Below are positions 19,178 through 28,017 of a DNA stretch of 64,000 bases, one piece after another. The notes below the pieces were generated by a model, which saw only the letters and a program-made list of their open reading frames with translations, was not told where the DNA came from and did not search any database. Source of the DNA: Urechidicola croceus. GTDB lineage: Bacteria > Bacteroidota > Bacteroidia > Flavobacteriales > Flavobacteriaceae. Where the stretch lies: the NCBI GenBank assembly GCA_905181865.1, contig CAJIZG010000003.1, positions 389,001 to 453,000 of the forward strand. The letters run 5' to 3'. Positions within the stretch are counted from its first letter, which is position 1; every line of letters starts with the position of its first letter. The position numbers were made by a program, and so were the translations under genes.

Positions 19178-20143
19178 TTAAAAATTTTGATACTGTTTTT
19201 TTCTAGCTTTCAAAGTGCTATTTTTTGTCATTTTGCGTTTTCTTAATTTTCTTTCGGCTGTTCCAAAATATACTTCTGCTGGAGTTACATTTTTCAAAGA
19301 TTCATGATAGCGTTCATAATTGTAATACTGAACAAATTCTTTCATTTTTTCTTCTAATTGTCCAGGGCTAAAGTAATTATCAAGTTTTACAATGTTTTTC
19401 ATTGATCTATGATAACGTTCAATTTTGCCCTGAGTTTGAGGATGTAATGGTCTTCCTCTGATATGTTTCATATTTTTCTCTCCGATATAGTCTGCTAACT
19501 CGTGTGAGATGTAACAAGACCCATTATCTGACAACAACCTAGGCATTGATTTTTCATTAACTCCAGAAAATGCAATAGCTGCATCGATTGTATTGGTGAC
19601 ATCTTCTGCTCTCATTGTTGAACAAAGCTTCCATGTAACAATGTAACGACTGTAATCATCCAAAATAGTTGATAAATAATACCAACCCCAACCAAATATT
19701 TTGAAATAAGTAAAATCAGTTTGCCACATTTGATTCACGGCAGTTGTTTTATCGTGAAAACTATCCGAAGCACTCATTATTCTAAATGAAGGCGATGATA
19801 TGAATCCATTTTCCTTTAAAATCCGATAGACACTTGACTCGCTGATATAATAGTTGTAATTATCCGTAATATGCCAAGCAACCTCCCTAGAAGATAACTC
19901 AGGCTTTTCTAACGCAATTTCAACTACTTTGTCTCTATCGACGATATTTATCTTATTCCACGTCCCAACTCTCTCTGATTTCTTACGAGCTAGACCTTCA
20001 AAGCCTTTTTGGGTATATAAATTATACCAATTATAAAAGGTTGTCTTATTGATTTTAAGCTCTTTGAGTGTTCGGTTTATTCCAAGATCAGACTGCTCAA
20101 CAAGTTGTATCATTTCGTACTTTTCTGATTGACTATAGTGCAT
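19178..20143 (-). CDS. IS3-family transposase OrfB (DDE integrase domain)
   Basis: The 321-residue frame has an N-terminal helix-turn-helix (NRTLKELKINKTTFYNWY), a second HTH_21-like part (SSREVAWHITDNY) and the rve integrase core. The catalytic residues are D in WQTDFTYF, D in LLSDNGSCY and E in GKIERYHRSMK with the expected spacing. The frame is open upstream of the annotated ATG to the A-rich slippery site, so the active product is expected to be an OrfAB fusion made by -1 frameshifting. Confidence 0.92.
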   Translation of the reverse strand: MHYSQSEKYEMIQLVEQSDLGINRTLKELKINKTTFYNWYNLYTQKGFEGLARKKSERVGTWNKINIVDRDKVVEIALEKPELSSREVAWHITDNYNYYISESSVYRILKENGFISSPSFRIMSASDSFHDKTTAVNQMWQTDFTYFKIFGWGWYYLSTILDDYSRYIVTWKLCSTMRAEDVTNTIDAAIAFSGVNEKSMPRLLSDNGSCYISHELADYIGEKNMKHIRGRPLHPQTQGKIERYHRSMKNIVKLDNYFSPGQLEEKMKEFVQYYNYERYHESLKNVTPAEVYFGTAERKLRKRKMTKNSTLKARKKQYQNF

Positions 20144-20157
20144 ATACTTCTCTCTTT

Positions 20158-20508
20158 TTACTCGTCTCCACGTAAGTTTTTTTTCAGAAACCGAACTTCT
20201 AGAGAAAGCTCTGCAACCAACTCTTTTAAAGTACCATTCTCACCTTTGAGTTCGTGAACCTCCGATGTGTTAGCTTCTCGCATCGTATCTCCATTTAGCC
20301 TGCGCTTTCCTGCTTCCATGAAATCTTTGGACCATTTGTAGTAATTAGCTTGATGGATGCTTTCTTTTCGACACAATTCTGCAATGGTCGTTTCACCACG
20401 CATTCCTTCAATAATAATCCTGATTTTGTCTTCTGAATTGTAAGCTTTTCTTGTCTTACGTTTTAAGTCGCTAATTAAAGCACTGGCACTTTTCTTGTTT
20501 TTCATCAT
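20158..20508 (-). CDS. IS3-family transposase OrfA
   Basis: The 116-residue protein has a basic N-terminus, a helix-turn-helix (TTIAELCRKESIHQANYYKW) and a leucine-zipper-like C-terminus (ELKGENGTLKELVAELSLEVRFLKK) used for multimerisation in this family. It stops 14 bp before the OrfB ATG, but the OrfB frame overlaps it in the -1 phase. An upstream second ATG directly precedes the chosen one (MM). Confidence 0.9.
   Translation of the reverse strand: MMKNKKSASALISDLKRKTRKAYNSEDKIRIIIEGMRGETTIAELCRKESIHQANYYKWSKDFMEAGKRRLNGDTMREANTSEVHELKGENGTLKELVAELSLEVRFLKKNLRGDE
20176..20182 (-). other. Programmed -1 ribosomal frameshift heptamer A_AAA_AAC
   Basis: In the OrfA frame the codons AAA AAA AAC end with the heptamer A-AAA-AAC, the standard X-XXY-YYZ slippery form. 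OrfB is in the -1 frame and is open from just before this point. This is direct from the sequence; frameshift efficiency is unknown. Confidence 0.8.
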
Positions 20509-20573
20509 TTAAGATTTAAAGGTTTGTAAAAATAATAAAACCTATCTCTTATATTAAAGTGATAATTAGTTCA

Positions 20574-20793
20574 CTTTTTGCTGACGTTATACACACTAAG
20601 CGACAAAGCAACATCGGATTTATTACACAAAGAATTGGAAATATGGGAAACGGGATTAATGGAGCCACTTTGGGATGAAGGCGGATGGATGCCGGTTACC
20701 TTTCATATACAGCAAAGATTAATGCAGAACAAGCCACTGTTATACAATACACCGGGTTCTCGAAAAAAGTATTTAGAAAACACCTCAAAATAA
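20574..20793 (+). pseudogene. C-terminal remnant of an S1 sulfatase, truncated by the IS
   Basis: The frame reads LYTLSDKATSDLLHKELEIW, a tryptophan-rich middle (MEPLWDEGGW), and ends QNKPLLYNTPGSRKKYLE, with a stop at 20791-20793. This matches the tail of S1 sulfatases. The 5' nine-tenths are missing because the IS3 end lies directly before it. Nearly the same tail, with a one-base deletion, recurs after the next sulfatase (22388-22446). Confidence 0.7.
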
Positions 20794-20797
20794 TATT

Positions 20798-20908
20798 ATG
20801 ATAAAATACTTGCTTTATAGTCTTGCCTTATTGCTAGGGCTTGGTGAGTTGATATTTACTCAAAAATTGGATAATGGCGTATTGCGCAAGTGTAACCATA
20901 TTAAATAA
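20798..20908 (+). pseudogene. Signal-peptide remnant of a sulfatase
   Basis: The 36-codon frame MIKYLLYSLALLLGLGELIF is a close paralog of the first 20 residues of the sulfatase at 22447 (MKKYLLFSLVLLLGFSKFIF). After TQKLDNG the similarity is lost and a stop follows. It is the start of a second copy of that gene, almost wholly deleted. Confidence 0.6.
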
Positions 20909-20918
20909 AGAAATATAG

Positions 20919-22385
20919 ATGAAAACAAACCTTTTAAAAATTAGCTTTATATTCGTTGCAATTATTTTATATAGTTGCTCGAATACATCGAAAGAATTAA
21001 AAATAGCGGAGTTCATAGAGAAACCCAATATTATTTTATTTGTAGCCGATGACCATGGAACAGATGCACTGGGTTGTTATGGAAATCCAGTAATTAAAAC
21101 ACCAAATTTAGACAAATTAGCTTCAGAAGGAACAATGTTTAATAATGCTTATTGTACAACTGCTAGCTGTGCCGCAAGTAGATCTGTAATTTTATCTGGA
21201 AAGTTTGGTCACGCTACAGGTTCTTATGGCCACGTGCACGATTATCACCATTTTAGTACCTATGATAATGTAAAATCTTTACCTGTTATATTGGAGAATG
21301 ATGGATATGAAACTGCACGCGTTGGAAAATATCATGTTGCTCCAGAAATAGTGTATCATTTTAATACTGTATTAGAAGCCAATCCCAGAAATACTGTTGA
21401 AATGGCTGAACAGTGCAGAACTGTTTTAAATTCTGAGAAACCATTCTTTTTATATTTCTGCACAGATGATCCACATCGCGGACATCCTTTTGAGCCAGAT
21501 CCTTGGAATACCCCAAATAGTTTTGGAAATAAAGTGGAAGGTTACACCGGAATTGAGTCGGTAACATATGATCCAAAAGATGTGTTGGTACCTCGTTTTT
21601 TGCCTGACACTAAAGAAAGTAGAGAAGAAATTGCGCAATATTATCAAAGTGTTTCTAGAATAGATCAAGGTTTTGGAAAATTGATGAAAATGTTGCAGGA
21701 ATCAGGAAAAGCAAATAACACCATTGTAATGTATATTTCAGACAACGGAATGGCATTTCCAGGAGCTAAAACAACGGTTTATGAGCCCGGAATTAAACTT
21801 CCTTGTATTATTAAAGATCCAACAAATTCGACAAAAGGAATTACAAACAATGCGATGATTTCATGGGTAGATTTAACACCTACTATTTTGGACATGGCAA
21901 AGGTTGACTATAATGAAAAGGATTTTCATGGGAAATCTTTTAAAAATATTGTAGAAAAAGAAAACCCAAAAGGATGGAACGAAATTTACGCATCACATAC
22001 ATTTCATGAAATAACAATGTATTATCCTATGCGAGTCGTTAGAAGCGATAATTACAAATTGATTTGGAACATCGCTTGGCGCTTAGAATATCCTTTTGCA
22101 TCTGATTTATGGGCTTCTTCAACTTGGCAAGGAATTCATAGAAATAATGTCGCCGCTTTTGGTCCGAAAAAAGTAAAAGACTTCTTGTTTAGACCAGAGT
22201 TCGAGTTATATGACTTAGATAAAGACCCTAAAGAATTAAATAATTTAGCGATACAAACAGGTTTTGAAAAAGTTTTAGAGACCATGAAAACTAAGATGAA
22301 AACGTATCAAACTAAAACGGTAGACCCTTGGAATATTATGTGGGGCCACGACACATCATTGCAGGGAACAGGCGTGAATCTTTAA
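20919..22385 (+). CDS. S1-family sulfatase, lipoprotein (sulfamidase-like)
   Basis: The 488-residue protein has a lipoprotein signal with the lipid cysteine at residue 20 (LYSC) and an alkaline-phosphatase-like sulfatase domain. The formylglycine motif is C84-AASR (C-x-A-x-R), and metal-binding parts include FVADDHG and YISDNGMAF. The C-terminus ELYDLDKDPKELNNLA is typical of secreted polysaccharide sulfatases. The CAASR form and the overall order resemble the heparan N-sulfatase-like branch, but the substrate here is more likely a sulfated algal sugar (inference). It is the first intact gene of a five-gene operon. Confidence 0.9.
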   Translation: MKTNLLKISFIFVAIILYSCSNTSKELKIAEFIEKPNIILFVADDHGTDALGCYGNPVIKTPNLDKLASEGTMFNNAYCTTASCAASRSVILSGKFGHATGSYGHVHDYHHFSTYDNVKSLPVILENDGYETARVGKYHVAPEIVYHFNTVLEANPRNTVEMAEQCRTVLNSEKPFFLYFCTDDPHRGHPFEPDPWNTPNSFGNKVEGYTGIESVTYDPKDVLVPRFLPDTKESREEIAQYYQSVSRIDQGFGKLMKMLQESGKANNTIVMYISDNGMAFPGAKTTVYEPGIKLPCIIKDPTNSTKGITNNAMISWVDLTPTILDMAKVDYNEKDFHGKSFKNIVEKENPKGWNEIYASHTFHEITMYYPMRVVRSDNYKLIWNIAWRLEYPFASDLWASSTWQGIHRNNVAAFGPKKVKDFLFRPEFELYDLDKDPKELNNLAIQTGFEKVLETMKTKMKTYQTKTVDPWNIMWGHDTSLQGTGVNL

Positions 22386-22387
22386 TA

Positions 22388-22446
22388 TACAATACCCCAG
22401 AATATCGAAAAAATATTTAGAGAACAGCCCAAAACAAAATAATATC
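22388..22446 (+). repeat. Degenerate copy of a sulfatase tail between two sulfatase genes
   Basis: The sequence encodes YNTPEYRKN then a stop, and matches the coding tail at about 20738-20793 (YNTPGSRKK) at nucleotide level with a one-base deletion. The start of the next gene also matches the remnant at 20798. So this junction and the one at 20738-20870 are two copies of the same ancestral sulfatase-sulfatase junction. Confidence 0.65.
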
Positions 22447-23823
22447 ATGAAAAAATACCTTCTTTTTAGTCTCGTCTTATTGCTGGGTTTTAGTAAATTT
22501 ATATTTGCTCAAAATTCAGATTCAAAAAAACCAAACATTATTTACATCATGCTCGATGATGCTGGTTATGGCGATTTTAGTGCTTTTGGTTCTAAACATA
22601 TTCAGACACCTACCTTCGATAAAATTTGCGAGGAAGGCATCAAGTTTACCCAACATTATTCGGGCTCGGCAGTTTGCGCTCCAACAAGAAGTGTGTTAAT
22701 GACGGGGCTTGACACTGGACATACACCACGTAGAGATAATACCGAAAAATCAAACACCAAAGAACTTATTAAAAAAAATGGTAGACCTTTAGTGTTCTTA
22801 GAAGATGAACATTTAACGGTTGCGGAATCCTTGAAAGAAGCGGGGTATACCACTGGTGGAATTGGAAAATGGGGCCTTGGGAATCCAGGATCTGATGGTG
22901 TTCCAGAAAAACAAGGATTTGACTATTGGTTTGGATATTTAGATCAGGTGCATGCGCACGATCATTTTCCAGAAGAAATTTGGGATGGTGGAAAAATGAT
23001 GCCTCTTGAAGGAAATAAAAACGGTAAAAAGGAAGACTACGTTCCTTATCTGCAAAAAGACAGAACGTTAGAATTTATTGAGAAAAATAAAGACCAACCA
23101 TTTTTTCTATATCTAGCCTATACCCCACCCCATGGTGATTATATCATTCCAGAAACCGATCCCTTCTTTAAACAATATGAAGGATTGCCCGGAGGTGAAA
23201 AAGTACAACACTATGCAGCTATGGTGTCGAGAACAGATCATACCGTTGGTAAGGTTATGGATCTTCTTAAAGAATTAAACATCGATGACAACACCATTGT
23301 ATTTTACACATCAGACAATGGACCCAATTCTTTATTTGCAAAAAACATTAATAGCGGCGCCGGCCTGCGCGGTATTAAACGTTCTCTATATGAGGGTGGA
23401 ATAAGAGCCGCAATGACGGTGCGCTGGCCAAATCATATTAAACCCGGAACAGAGAGTGATTTTATTTGGGACATGCGGGATTTCTTTCCAACGGCTTGTG
23501 ATATTGCGGGTGCTAAAATTCCAGAAGGCTTAAGTGGACAATCGGTTTTAAAAACTTTAAAAGGAAAAAAACAAAAAGAACGAGTATTTAATTATTGGGA
23601 AATTCATTCTCCATTTCAGCAAGCAGTTCGCATGGGAGATTGGAAAGCTTTTAGAAAAGGTACTAAAGAACCTTTAGAACTTTATGATCTAATAAAAGAC
23701 CCCAGCGAGAAACGAAACGTAGCTGCACAAAATTCAAAAATCGTAATAAAAATTGAAAAATTTCTAGAAACTGCAAGAATTCCATCTCCTTATTTTCCAG
23801 AAATAGAATATGCTAAAAAGTAA
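22447..23823 (+). CDS. S1-family sulfatase (arylsulfatase A-like), secreted
   Basis: The 458-residue enzyme has a Sec signal peptide (cleavage near FIFAQ) and the motif C77-APTR, then LMTGL. Other conserved parts are MLDDAGYGD at the N-terminus, GGIGKWGLG, and FYTSDNGPNS with the metal-binding DN. The C-terminal part ends with LELYDLIKDPSEKRNVA. It hydrolyses sulfate esters in the periplasm or outside (family knowledge). It is the second gene of the plus-strand operon, 61 bp behind the first. Confidence 0.92.
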   Translation: MKKYLLFSLVLLLGFSKFIFAQNSDSKKPNIIYIMLDDAGYGDFSAFGSKHIQTPTFDKICEEGIKFTQHYSGSAVCAPTRSVLMTGLDTGHTPRRDNTEKSNTKELIKKNGRPLVFLEDEHLTVAESLKEAGYTTGGIGKWGLGNPGSDGVPEKQGFDYWFGYLDQVHAHDHFPEEIWDGGKMMPLEGNKNGKKEDYVPYLQKDRTLEFIEKNKDQPFFLYLAYTPPHGDYIIPETDPFFKQYEGLPGGEKVQHYAAMVSRTDHTVGKVMDLLKELNIDDNTIVFYTSDNGPNSLFAKNINSGAGLRGIKRSLYEGGIRAAMTVRWPNHIKPGTESDFIWDMRDFFPTACDIAGAKIPEGLSGQSVLKTLKGKKQKERVFNYWEIHSPFQQAVRMGDWKAFRKGTKEPLELYDLIKDPSEKRNVAAQNSKIVIKIEKFLETARIPSPYFPEIEYAKK

Positions 23824-23908
23824 TTAAAACAAGACAATTTGAACATACTGATTTTAAATTGTAATAATTATGATTCTTTAAATTTAACGAAAGATTACAA
23901 CATAAAAA

Positions 23909-25438
23909 ATGATAAAAATTCAAAAAATTAATTTAATTCTAATTGCCTTTATTGCGATGACCAGTGCTGGGTGCGCGCAAAAAGAAAACAAAGTAGTACA
24001 GCCAAATATCCTTTTTATCTTATCTGAAGATATGAGTATTGACTTAGAATGCTATGGTATGGAAGCTGTTAAAACGCCCATATTAAATGAACTCGCAGCA
24101 ACAGGAATTCAATTTATGAATGCTTATGGAAATAACTCTATTTGCTCCCCCAGCCGATCCAATATGATGACGGGTGTACACCAAAACATTATCAATGCAC
24201 AACACCATAGATCTAATAGAGAAATTCCATTGACTGCTCCTTACAAACCAATCACTTCGTATTTAAGAGATGCAGGTTATACGTGTATTATTGGCAACAA
24301 TACGGTCAAGGGTAATGGAGCCAAAATAGATGTAAATTTTAAACACAGCGCTATTGGCAGTTACGATGGAGTAAATGAGTTTGGTCTTTTTGACAAAAAA
24401 GACGCTTTTACCAAAGAAGACGAACCATTCTTTTCTCAGATTACGCTGAATGTTACCCATAGAGGTGGTTGGTGGAATCAGGTAAGCAATCAATCAACGC
24501 ACAGGGTTAATCCAGCAGATGTCGTATTACCTCCGCATTATGCAGATACACCAGTTATTCGAGAAGATTGGGCTAAGTATCTAGATCAAATAGAATATAT
24601 GGACAATGAAGTGGGGCTTTTACTCGCTGATCTAGAAAAGAAAGGAATGCGCGACAATACCATCATTATCTTTATTGGAGATAATGGGCGCTGTAACATT
24701 AGAGGAAAAGGATATTTATACGAACCAGGCCTTCATTTACCTCTAATCGTAAACTGGCCTGCCGGAATTACCGGAGGTAAGAAAGATACGCGCTTGGTGG
24801 CTTCTGTAGATGTTGCTGCAACTATTTTAGAAGTTGCGGGTGTTGAACTACCAGATTATATGACGGCGAGATCCATAATTAATGAAGATCCAAATCCGAG
24901 AAAATATATTTATTCTGCACGTGATTTATGGGATGAAATATTAGAGCAATCAAGAGCTATTACGACAGATAAATACCGATATATAAAGAATCATATTACA
25001 GATCAGTCGCATGATGCGCATCAGGCTTATTTGGAATTTTACAGACCTGCAGTTCATATTATGAGAACGCTAAATAAAGAAGGTAAACTTACAGAACTTC
25101 AGCAAAAATTCTTTGCGAAAAATAAAGAGTCTGAAGAGTTATTTAATATTGTGAACGATCCTTTCGAAATGAATAATTTAATCAACAATCCAGATTTCAA
25201 CGATGTAGCCAATGAAATGAGAGGTCATTATAATGACTGGAATTCTAAAAATAAAGATCACGGTTTAGATCCGATAAACTGGGAAAATGCTCCGCCTCCA
25301 AATGCTACAGAAGTCATTGAATGGTTAGAAAAGGAAAGACCTGAAGTTATTGAACAAATGAAACTAGGTATTGAGCCTGGTTTTGGAAAATTAATGAAAG
25401 AATATAGAACTCAAAATAAAAAAAGTAATCAAAAATGA
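23909..25438 (+). CDS. S1-family sulfatase, lipoprotein (sulfamidase-like)
   Basis: The 509-residue lipoprotein (lipobox TSAGC, Cys22) carries the motif C79-SPSR. LSEDMSIDLECYG is the metal-binding N-terminal loop and FIGDNGRCN the later one. The histidine-rich NAQHHRSN stretch and the long C-terminal region beyond NDPFEMNNL resemble N-sulfoglucosamine sulfohydrolase-type sulfatases. Its stop overlaps the ATG of the next gene in ATGA, which couples their translation. Confidence 0.9.
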   Translation: MIKIQKINLILIAFIAMTSAGCAQKENKVVQPNILFILSEDMSIDLECYGMEAVKTPILNELAATGIQFMNAYGNNSICSPSRSNMMTGVHQNIINAQHHRSNREIPLTAPYKPITSYLRDAGYTCIIGNNTVKGNGAKIDVNFKHSAIGSYDGVNEFGLFDKKDAFTKEDEPFFSQITLNVTHRGGWWNQVSNQSTHRVNPADVVLPPHYADTPVIREDWAKYLDQIEYMDNEVGLLLADLEKKGMRDNTIIIFIGDNGRCNIRGKGYLYEPGLHLPLIVNWPAGITGGKKDTRLVASVDVAATILEVAGVELPDYMTARSIINEDPNPRKYIYSARDLWDEILEQSRAITTDKYRYIKNHITDQSHDAHQAYLEFYRPAVHIMRTLNKEGKLTELQQKFFAKNKESEELFNIVNDPFEMNNLINNPDFNDVANEMRGHYNDWNSKNKDHGLDPINWENAPPPNATEVIEWLEKERPEVIEQMKLGIEPGFGKLMKEYRTQNKKSNQK

Positions 25439-28017
25439 AATTAAATCAAATTATTAAATATTCGCTTATACTTCTTGTTATTTCGAGTTGTACTGGTGAA
25501 TCTGTTGAAAGAAATTATGACTGGACTCATGTTGTTAATAGGGCTTGGGCTGGAGAAAACTTTTGGGCCAATCGTTTACAAGATTGGGAAGTTGCAGATG
25601 GCAAATTAGTTTGTACGGAGTCTTCTGTAAAAAAACCCATGAGAACCCTTCATTCTGTGACCTCTCGACTTACAAATAAAGGGGCATTTAAAATGAGTGT
25701 ACAAACCGGAACAACGACGTCTAATAAAAAATTTAGTAAAGAAACTGCTTCTGGATTTTTAATAGGAGCTGGTGCTTCTATCGATTATCGAGCAGCAGCA
25801 CTAATTCATCATAGCCCGGGTCAAGAAGGGGGTTACTTCGTTGGGGTTACTGCAAACGGAATCCTTTTTATTCAAGATTTTAATACGAAAGAAATGAATA
25901 TTTTGGCTGAGAATACCATAGGATCGCTACCAAAAAGTTATATAATAAATGTTTCAGGTACTCAAAACGAAAGTGACTATCAACTAACTTTAAGCGTCAC
26001 AAATGATTCCAAAAAGATAATTGGCGAACTTACCTACACCATTGAACAAAACAAAGTCAATGGAAATGTCGCTTTGGTTTCTCATCCTGGAACGGGCAAA
26101 AACGCAGGTGCTTTTTGGTTTAACAACTGGAAACTTTCTGGTGAAAAATTTAACTATAATGCTTCACATACGAGTGGTCCTATTATTTCTGCGCAACACA
26201 CGTTATCTAACGAAATATTAAAAATAAACGCGCAATTAATGCCTCTTGGCAAAGACGATAATTCTTCCGTAAAATTAGAAATAAAACCAAATGAAACTTG
26301 GGAAGAAGTTGGAATTTCGAAAATTCAAGATCTTTCCTATAATGCCCTTTTTAGAATTGAAAATTTCAATTACAAGAACAACGTGCCTTACCGATTGTCG
26401 TATGATTTAAAAGACAACAATGAAACTTTTTATTACGAGGGAACTTTTAAACAAAACCCTGTTGATAAAGAAACAATTGTAGTTGCTGGATTTACTGGAA
26501 ATCATAATTTAGCAAAAGGTGTTGAAAGAGGTCCTTTTAACTGGAAAGAACAAATCTGGTATCCTCATACCCAATTAATAAATAACGTAGTAAAACAAGA
26601 ACCAGATGTATTGTTTTTTAGTGGTGACCAAATCTATGAAGGTGCCAGTCCAACTTTTCAAGATTTTAATAATAAATATGAAGATTATATGTACAAATGG
26701 TATCTATGGTGCTGGGCATATGCAGATGTTACCAAAGATTTACCAACGATAACCATTCCCGACGACCATGATGTATTTCAAGGAAATGTCTGGGGTGCCG
26801 GCGGAGGTGAAATTGATATCGATACAAAAGGCGGATACGTTCATGGAATCGAATTTGTAAAAATGGTAGAGCGTACACAAACGAGTCACTTACCAGATCC
26901 TTTTGACCCTACTCCTATTAAAGGTGGAATTGGCGTTAATTATGGTACCTTTAATTATGGAAGAATAAGTTTCGCCGTTATAGAAGATAGAAAGTTTAAA
27001 TCGGGACCCAACGGATTGGTAACGCCTACAAAATCGGGAAGACCAGATCACGTAATTGATCCTAATTACACGTATGAAATGGCAGATATACCCGGTGCAA
27101 AACTTTTAGGAGACAGACAGTTAAAATACTTAGATTACTGGGCTACAGATTGGAAAGGCGCTGATATGAAAGTAGTTTTATCTCAAACCATTTTTGGAAA
27201 TATGGCAACACACCACGGTCCAACATTAAATCATTTATATATGGATTTTGATTCAAATGGATGGCCTCAAACTGGCAGAAACAAAGCCCTGAGTTCTATT
27301 AGAAAAGGATTTGGATTTATGCTTGCCGGTGATCAACATTTGGCTACCATTGTAAATCATGGAATCGATGAACAAAACGATGCAGGATGGTCTTTTTGTG
27401 TTCCATCTATTGCTAATTTCTACCCGAGAGCCTGGAAACCAACCGAAAAAAAGGGTGCTAATTATATTAATGGCTTACAAGATTTTACGGGTGAATACCT
27501 TGATGGATTGGGAAATAAAGTGAACGTATATGCTCATACAAACCCTGGACCAAAATCTGGAGTTACCCCAAAAGCACTGCATGATCGTATGCCAGGTTAC
27601 GGAATTGTAAAATTTACCAAAAGTAGTCGTGATATTACGATGGAATGTTGGCCAAGATATGTCGATCCGACTGATATATCTACAGGAACACAATACCCCG
27701 GTTGGCCCAAAACCATTAACATGGAAGACAACTATGCGAAAAAAGCATACAAATGGTTACCAACTATTCATTCTGATTATAAAAACCCAGTAGTACAAGT
27801 AATTCACGAAGCCACTAATGAGATTATATATACGTTGAGAATAAACGGAATACACTATAATCCAAAAGTATTTAAAGAAGGCGCCTATACTGTAGTTGTG
27901 AGTGATCCAGACTCAAATATAGAAAAAGTTCTCAAAGGATTAACACCAACAAAAACTATGAGTGAAGAATCATTAGATGTTCTTTTAAAAAAATATTCAA
28001 AAAATGGAAATAACTAA
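25435..28017 (+). CDS. PhoD-like metallophosphoesterase lipoprotein with extra N-terminal beta domains
   Basis: The 860-residue lipoprotein (VISSC, Cys19) starts with a concanavalin/LamG-like stretch (about 40-225) and a linker, then a PhoD-type metallophosphatase domain. Metal motifs are FFSGDQIYEG, TIPDDHDVFQGN and LAGDQHLATIVNHG. PhoD enzymes are phosphodiesterases, and PhoD-like members also occur in flavobacterial sulfated-glycan loci. The gene overlaps its sulfatase neighbours on both sides (4 and 14 bp), so it is made with them and probably acts on the same glycan. The exact ester it cuts is unknown. Confidence 0.85.
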   Translation: MKLNQIIKYSLILLVISSCTGESVERNYDWTHVVNRAWAGENFWANRLQDWEVADGKLVCTESSVKKPMRTLHSVTSRLTNKGAFKMSVQTGTTTSNKKFSKETASGFLIGAGASIDYRAAALIHHSPGQEGGYFVGVTANGILFIQDFNTKEMNILAENTIGSLPKSYIINVSGTQNESDYQLTLSVTNDSKKIIGELTYTIEQNKVNGNVALVSHPGTGKNAGAFWFNNWKLSGEKFNYNASHTSGPIISAQHTLSNEILKINAQLMPLGKDDNSSVKLEIKPNETWEEVGISKIQDLSYNALFRIENFNYKNNVPYRLSYDLKDNNETFYYEGTFKQNPVDKETIVVAGFTGNHNLAKGVERGPFNWKEQIWYPHTQLINNVVKQEPDVLFFSGDQIYEGASPTFQDFNNKYEDYMYKWYLWCWAYADVTKDLPTITIPDDHDVFQGNVWGAGGGEIDIDTKGGYVHGIEFVKMVERTQTSHLPDPFDPTPIKGGIGVNYGTFNYGRISFAVIEDRKFKSGPNGLVTPTKSGRPDHVIDPNYTYEMADIPGAKLLGDRQLKYLDYWATDWKGADMKVVLSQTIFGNMATHHGPTLNHLYMDFDSNGWPQTGRNKALSSIRKGFGFMLAGDQHLATIVNHGIDEQNDAGWSFCVPSIANFYPRAWKPTEKKGANYINGLQDFTGEYLDGLGNKVNVYAHTNPGPKSGVTPKALHDRMPGYGIVKFTKSSRDITMECWPRYVDPTDISTGTQYPGWPKTINMEDNYAKKAYKWLPTIHSDYKNPVVQVIHEATNEIIYTLRINGIHYNPKVFKEGAYTVVVSDPDSNIEKVLKGLTPTKTMSEESLDVLLKKYSKNGNN

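Larger units (their letters stand above)
19133..20573 (-). mobile_element. IS3-family insertion sequence, apparently intact (1441 bp)
   Basis: Both transposase frames are open. The ends read TGAACT at 19133 and AGTTCA at 20568-20573, with further imperfect terminal similarity that includes TAAGAGA and GGTTT about 25 bp inside each end. The length is typical of IS3. The three flanking bases differ (AAA left, CTT right), so no target duplication is seen. The two sides belong to unrelated broken genes, which suggests that a deletion or recombination at the element formed this junction. Confidence 0.8.
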
